Both the position numbers and the translations under genes were made by a program. The notes beneath the pieces were generated by a model. It did not search any database and was not told where the DNA came from. It saw only the letters and a program-made list of their open reading frames with translations. A DNA stretch of 64,000 nt from BCD1 sp965230565. Its GTDB lineage: Bacteria > Bacteroidota > Bacteroidia > Chitinophagales > Saprospiraceae. The stretch lies in the NCBI GenBank assembly GCA_965230565.1, contig CBDDLH010000011.1, forward strand, positions 284,084 to 348,083, in the 5' to 3' direction. Positions 61,250 to 64,000 of this stretch are shown piece after piece (positions within the stretch are counted from its first letter, which is position 1; each line of letters opens with the position of its first letter).

Positions 61250-61327
61250 GGTATAGTTTATTTAAGTTAAAGAACAAATCTCCTTCGAAAATCTCCTTTG
61301 AAAAGTAAAATTCACCAAGGATTAACA

Positions 61328-61335
61328 CAAATATA
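61328..61335 (-). promoter_or_regulatory. -7 box for the SusE/F-like gene
   Basis: CAAATATA on the plus strand reads TATATTTG on the minus strand, a perfect TAnnTTTG, about 80 bases before the gene start. No -33 was found. Confidence 0.4.
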
Positions 61336-61343
61336 TCAAATTT

Positions 61344-61368
61344 TAGTGTATCTTTGACACTAAGATAC
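61344..61368 (+). promoter_or_regulatory. -7 box and overlapping dyads before the SusC-like gene
   Basis: TATCTTTG (61349-61356) is a perfect TAnnTTTG. It is overlapped by GTATCTT (61348-61354) with AAGATAC (61362-61368), and by TAGTGT (61344-61349) with ACACTA (61357-61362). These dyads could be an operator; that is inference. Confidence 0.4.
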
Positions 61369-61392
61369 TTAATTTTTACAAATTTTTATATC

Positions 61393-64000
61393 ATGGGTAA
61401 ATTGAGACAATTCCATAAAGGTATGCTCTTCCTCTTATTGCTGGGCATGCCTTTATTTATTTATGGTCAGAGAACAATAACCGGGACAGTTGATAGAAGC
61501 TGATACCGGAGAACCTCTTTTTGGGGTCAATGTTTTAGCCAAGGAAACCTTAAATGGTACAGTTACCGATTTTGACGGAAAGTATGAAGTTACGGTGTCA
61601 GATGAAGTGACTGCGCTTGTTTTCAGTTATACTGGTTTTGAATCCCAGGAAATTGAGATTGGCGATTCCCGGGTTATTGACGTAACACTATCTTCGGGGG
61701 TTGCCCTGGAGGAAGTCATTGTAATCGGTTACGGTACTGTGAAGCGTAAGGATGCTACCGGGTCGCTTCAGTCTGTAAGTTCCGACGATTTTAATAAAGG
61801 TGCCATTGCAGGTCCACAGCAGTTACTTGCAGGAAAGGTTGCCGGGGTGACCATTACCACTGATGGTAGCCCGGGTGGTGGTTCCACCATTCGCGTCCGT
61901 GGAGAGTCTTCTTTGAGTGCTTCCAATGATCCGCTTATCGTAATTGATGGTGTGCCATTGGATAACAGTGGCGTTTCCGGATCTCGTAACGCTTTGAACG
62001 TGATCAATCCTAACGATATCGAATCCATGACAGTATTGAAAGACGCCTCGGCATCGGCGATTTATGGTAACAGAGCTGCTGGTGGAGTAATCCTGATCAC
62101 TACCAAAAAAGGTAAGATCGGGGAAGGCATTCGTCTTGGATATAACGGAAACGTATCATTTGGAAACCCAAGTAATTTTGTTGACGTTCTTGATGCTGAT
62201 GAATACCGTAAGGCCATTACAGATTATTATGAAGAAGGACACCCTTCTCTAGAACTTTTAGGCGATGCGGATACTTACTGGCAGGATGAAATTTATCAGA
62301 CAGCGGTTTCTCATGATCACAACCTGAATTTTTCAGGAGGTGTAGGTAATATCCCTTATCGCGTTTCACTGGGGTATTCCGATATGAATGGTATTCTGAA
62401 AACGGATAATTTCAACCGTCTTACAGGAAGTGTCAACCTGACTCCGGGTTTCTTCGATAACCGTTTGCAGGTGAAATTGCACGCCAAAGTTGCCAGTACT
62501 AATAACCATTTTGCGGACAGGGGAGCTATTGGGAATTCACTTTCTTTTGACCCAACGCAACCTATTTATGATACTGAAAGCCCATACGAAGGCTTCTTTA
62601 CATGGACGGGAGTTAACGGCAATCCAAATACACTTGCTCCTACCAACCCGCTCGCTTTGCTTGAGCTTAGAGAGGATAATTCCGATGTGGTCAGGTACAT
62701 TACCAACGCTACCGTAGATTACCGGTTCCATTGGTTACCGGAGCTGAGAGCTAATCTTAATCTGGCTTATGATTATTCTAAAGGTAGCGGAACAGTAGTG
62801 GTTCCGAATACAGCGTCTTTCTCCTTTAATCAAATTACAGGAGGTGGTGTAAATAATGTCTACGAACAGGAGAAGTTCAATAGTTTGCTCGAGTACTATA
62901 TGAATTATAAGAAAGATTTCGGAGTGCATTCACTTGATGTAATGGCGGGTTATTCCTGGCAGCATTTTGAGGTGGGTAATACCTTTACGAACTCTGATGC
63001 GGCAGGATCTCCTGAAAATACTGTGGAAGGGGACGATCCGGCTGAATTTTACCTGGTATCCCTCTTTGGTCGTTTGAACTACAGCTTTACCGACAGGTAC
63101 TTGTTGACAGCTACCCTGAGAAGAGACGGAACTTCCCGATTCTCACCTGAGAACAGATGGGGGTTATTCCCGGCGGTTGCCCTTGGTGTGAAGTTACTCG
63201 ATAACGAAAATCAGTATTTCAATAATTTAAAATTGAGAGCTGGTTGGGGTGTGACCGGCCAGCAGGATATTGGTGACTATTATGCTTATCTTGCCCGTTA
63301 CCAGTTGAGCTTCTTTAATGCCCGTTATCAGTTCGGTGATGAATATATTTATACATTAAGGCCAAATGGGTACGATGGAAACATCCGTTGGGAAGAAACA
63401 ACCACTTATAATATAGGTCTGGACTTCTCCATCGTTAAGAACAGAGTTAGCGGTACTTTGGAGATTTATCAACGTTTTACCAAGGATTTGCTGAACTACA
63501 TTCCGGTTCCTGCAGGTACTAACCTGACCAACTTTATCAATACCAATGTTGGTAATATTGAAAACCAGGGTATAGAACTTTCCTTGAACCTTACTCCTTA
63601 TCTCACGGAGAAAAATTCATGGGACTTTGCAGTGAATGTAGCTTACAACCAGGCAGAGATCACCAAATTGACAGCCATTGATGATCCAGATTATGATGGT
63701 GTTTTGACCGGAGGAATTGCTGGAGGTGTAGGTAGTAATATTCAGATTCACAGTGTTGGTTATGCTCCAAGTTCATTCTTCGTTTACGAGCAGCTTTACG
63801 ATGATGAAGGCAACATCCTTGAAGGACAATATGCTGACAGAAATGATGATGGCTTGGTGAACGATGAAGATAAATACAGATTCCAGAAGCCTGCGGCGGA
63901 TTATACATTTGGGTTCACAAGTAATCTTAACCTGGGTAACTTTGATTTCTCTTTTGCAGGAAGAGCAGCGATTGGAAATTACGTTTACAATAACGTTCAG
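61393..64000 (+). CDS. SusC/RagA-type TonB-dependent receptor, partial at window end, frameshift near start
   Basis: An outer-membrane receptor of at least about 868 residues, still open at base 64000. The signal peptide (GMLFLLLLGMPLFIYGQ) leads to TITGTV, then the frame stops at 61498-61500; the next frame opens at 61493 with IEADTGEPLFGVNVLAKETL. One extra G near 61492 would explain it, so the intact domain reads GTV-IEADTGEPL. The CarboxypepD_reg-like domain (DFDGKYEVTVSD, FSYTGFESQEIEI) is followed by the plug (GTVKRKDATGSLQSV, PLIVIDGVPLD, LKDASASAIYGNRAAGG) and the beta-barrel. It imports a glycan or peptide with a SusD partner expected just right of the window. Confidence 0.88.

Noticed and set aside
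1..64000. tRNA or rRNA genes
   Set aside because: I looked for T-loop-like GTTCGAATCC/GTTCAAATCC segments with matching stems and found none outside coding regions.

Overview
The window reads as a chromosomal segment of a Bacteroidota bacterium, most likely of the Saprospiraceae/Saprospiria type (inference). The signs are several type IX secretion (T9SS) sorting domains, a GldH gliding lipoprotein, a SusC-like TonB receptor, a DUF4271-hemD pair, the eukaryote-like dimeric glycyl-tRNA synthetase, repeated -7 boxes of the TAnnTTTG type, and few Shine-Dalgarno sequences. I saw no rRNA, tRNA, CRISPR array, transposase or prophage block.

Layout. 1-5.4 kb: greA behind a leader hairpin, a HIT hydrolase, ruvC, and a membrane/lipoprotein run (flippase-like protein, DUF3108, TlpA-like thioredoxin, DUF4230). 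5.8-10.9 kb: three consecutive POT-type peptide transporters, each followed by a terminator. 11-14.6 kb: small membrane proteins, a membrane-anchored LuxR-type regulator, DUF4199, and a large helical protein of unknown role. 14.7-31.7 kb: secreted and envelope proteins (T9SS cargo, PBP4-like DacB, a GH3 C-domain/beta-lactamase fusion, Omp28-like protein, GldH, M14 peptidase) mixed with glyS and gyrB. 31.8-38 kb: a truncated KilA-N gene, grpE-dnaJ, pyrD and a sensor kinase/response regulator pair. 38-42 kb: a large T9SS subtilase with Cys-rich repeats. 42.5-51.6 kb: beta-barrel protein, NUDIX hydrolase, hemD-DUF4271, a second kinase/regulator pair, unknown proteins and an esterase. 52-58.3 kb: a PpiD-like chaperone, sucD, eno-ftsB and carA. 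58.5-64 kb: a lipoprotein, a five-repeat SusE/F-like T9SS protein, and a divergent SusC-like receptor cut by the window end.

Functionally this is housekeeping (transcription fidelity, recombination, protein folding, pyrimidine and haem synthesis, glycolysis/TCA) interleaved with envelope turnover, peptide uptake and secreted protein degradation, as expected of a polymer- and protein-degrading Bacteroidota.

The least ordinary parts are: a 716-bp cassette (23971-24686) bounded by imperfect inverted repeats of about 46 bp that fills the gap between two stop codons and carries a frameshifted GxxExxY gene; a pair of dispersed 110-bp elements with a compensatory-changed 18-bp stem (31824-31935 and 35389-35500), one fused to a truncated KilA-N gene; a GH3/beta-lactamase fusion that has lost its glycosidase domain; tandem 14-bp operator-like repeats ahead of DUF4199; and a promoter-hairpin-T-run leader before greA. 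Three single-base frameshifts (GxxExxY, carA, susC-like) suggest either draft-sequence errors or real decay. They were inferred by reading the frames by eye; no similarity search was run.
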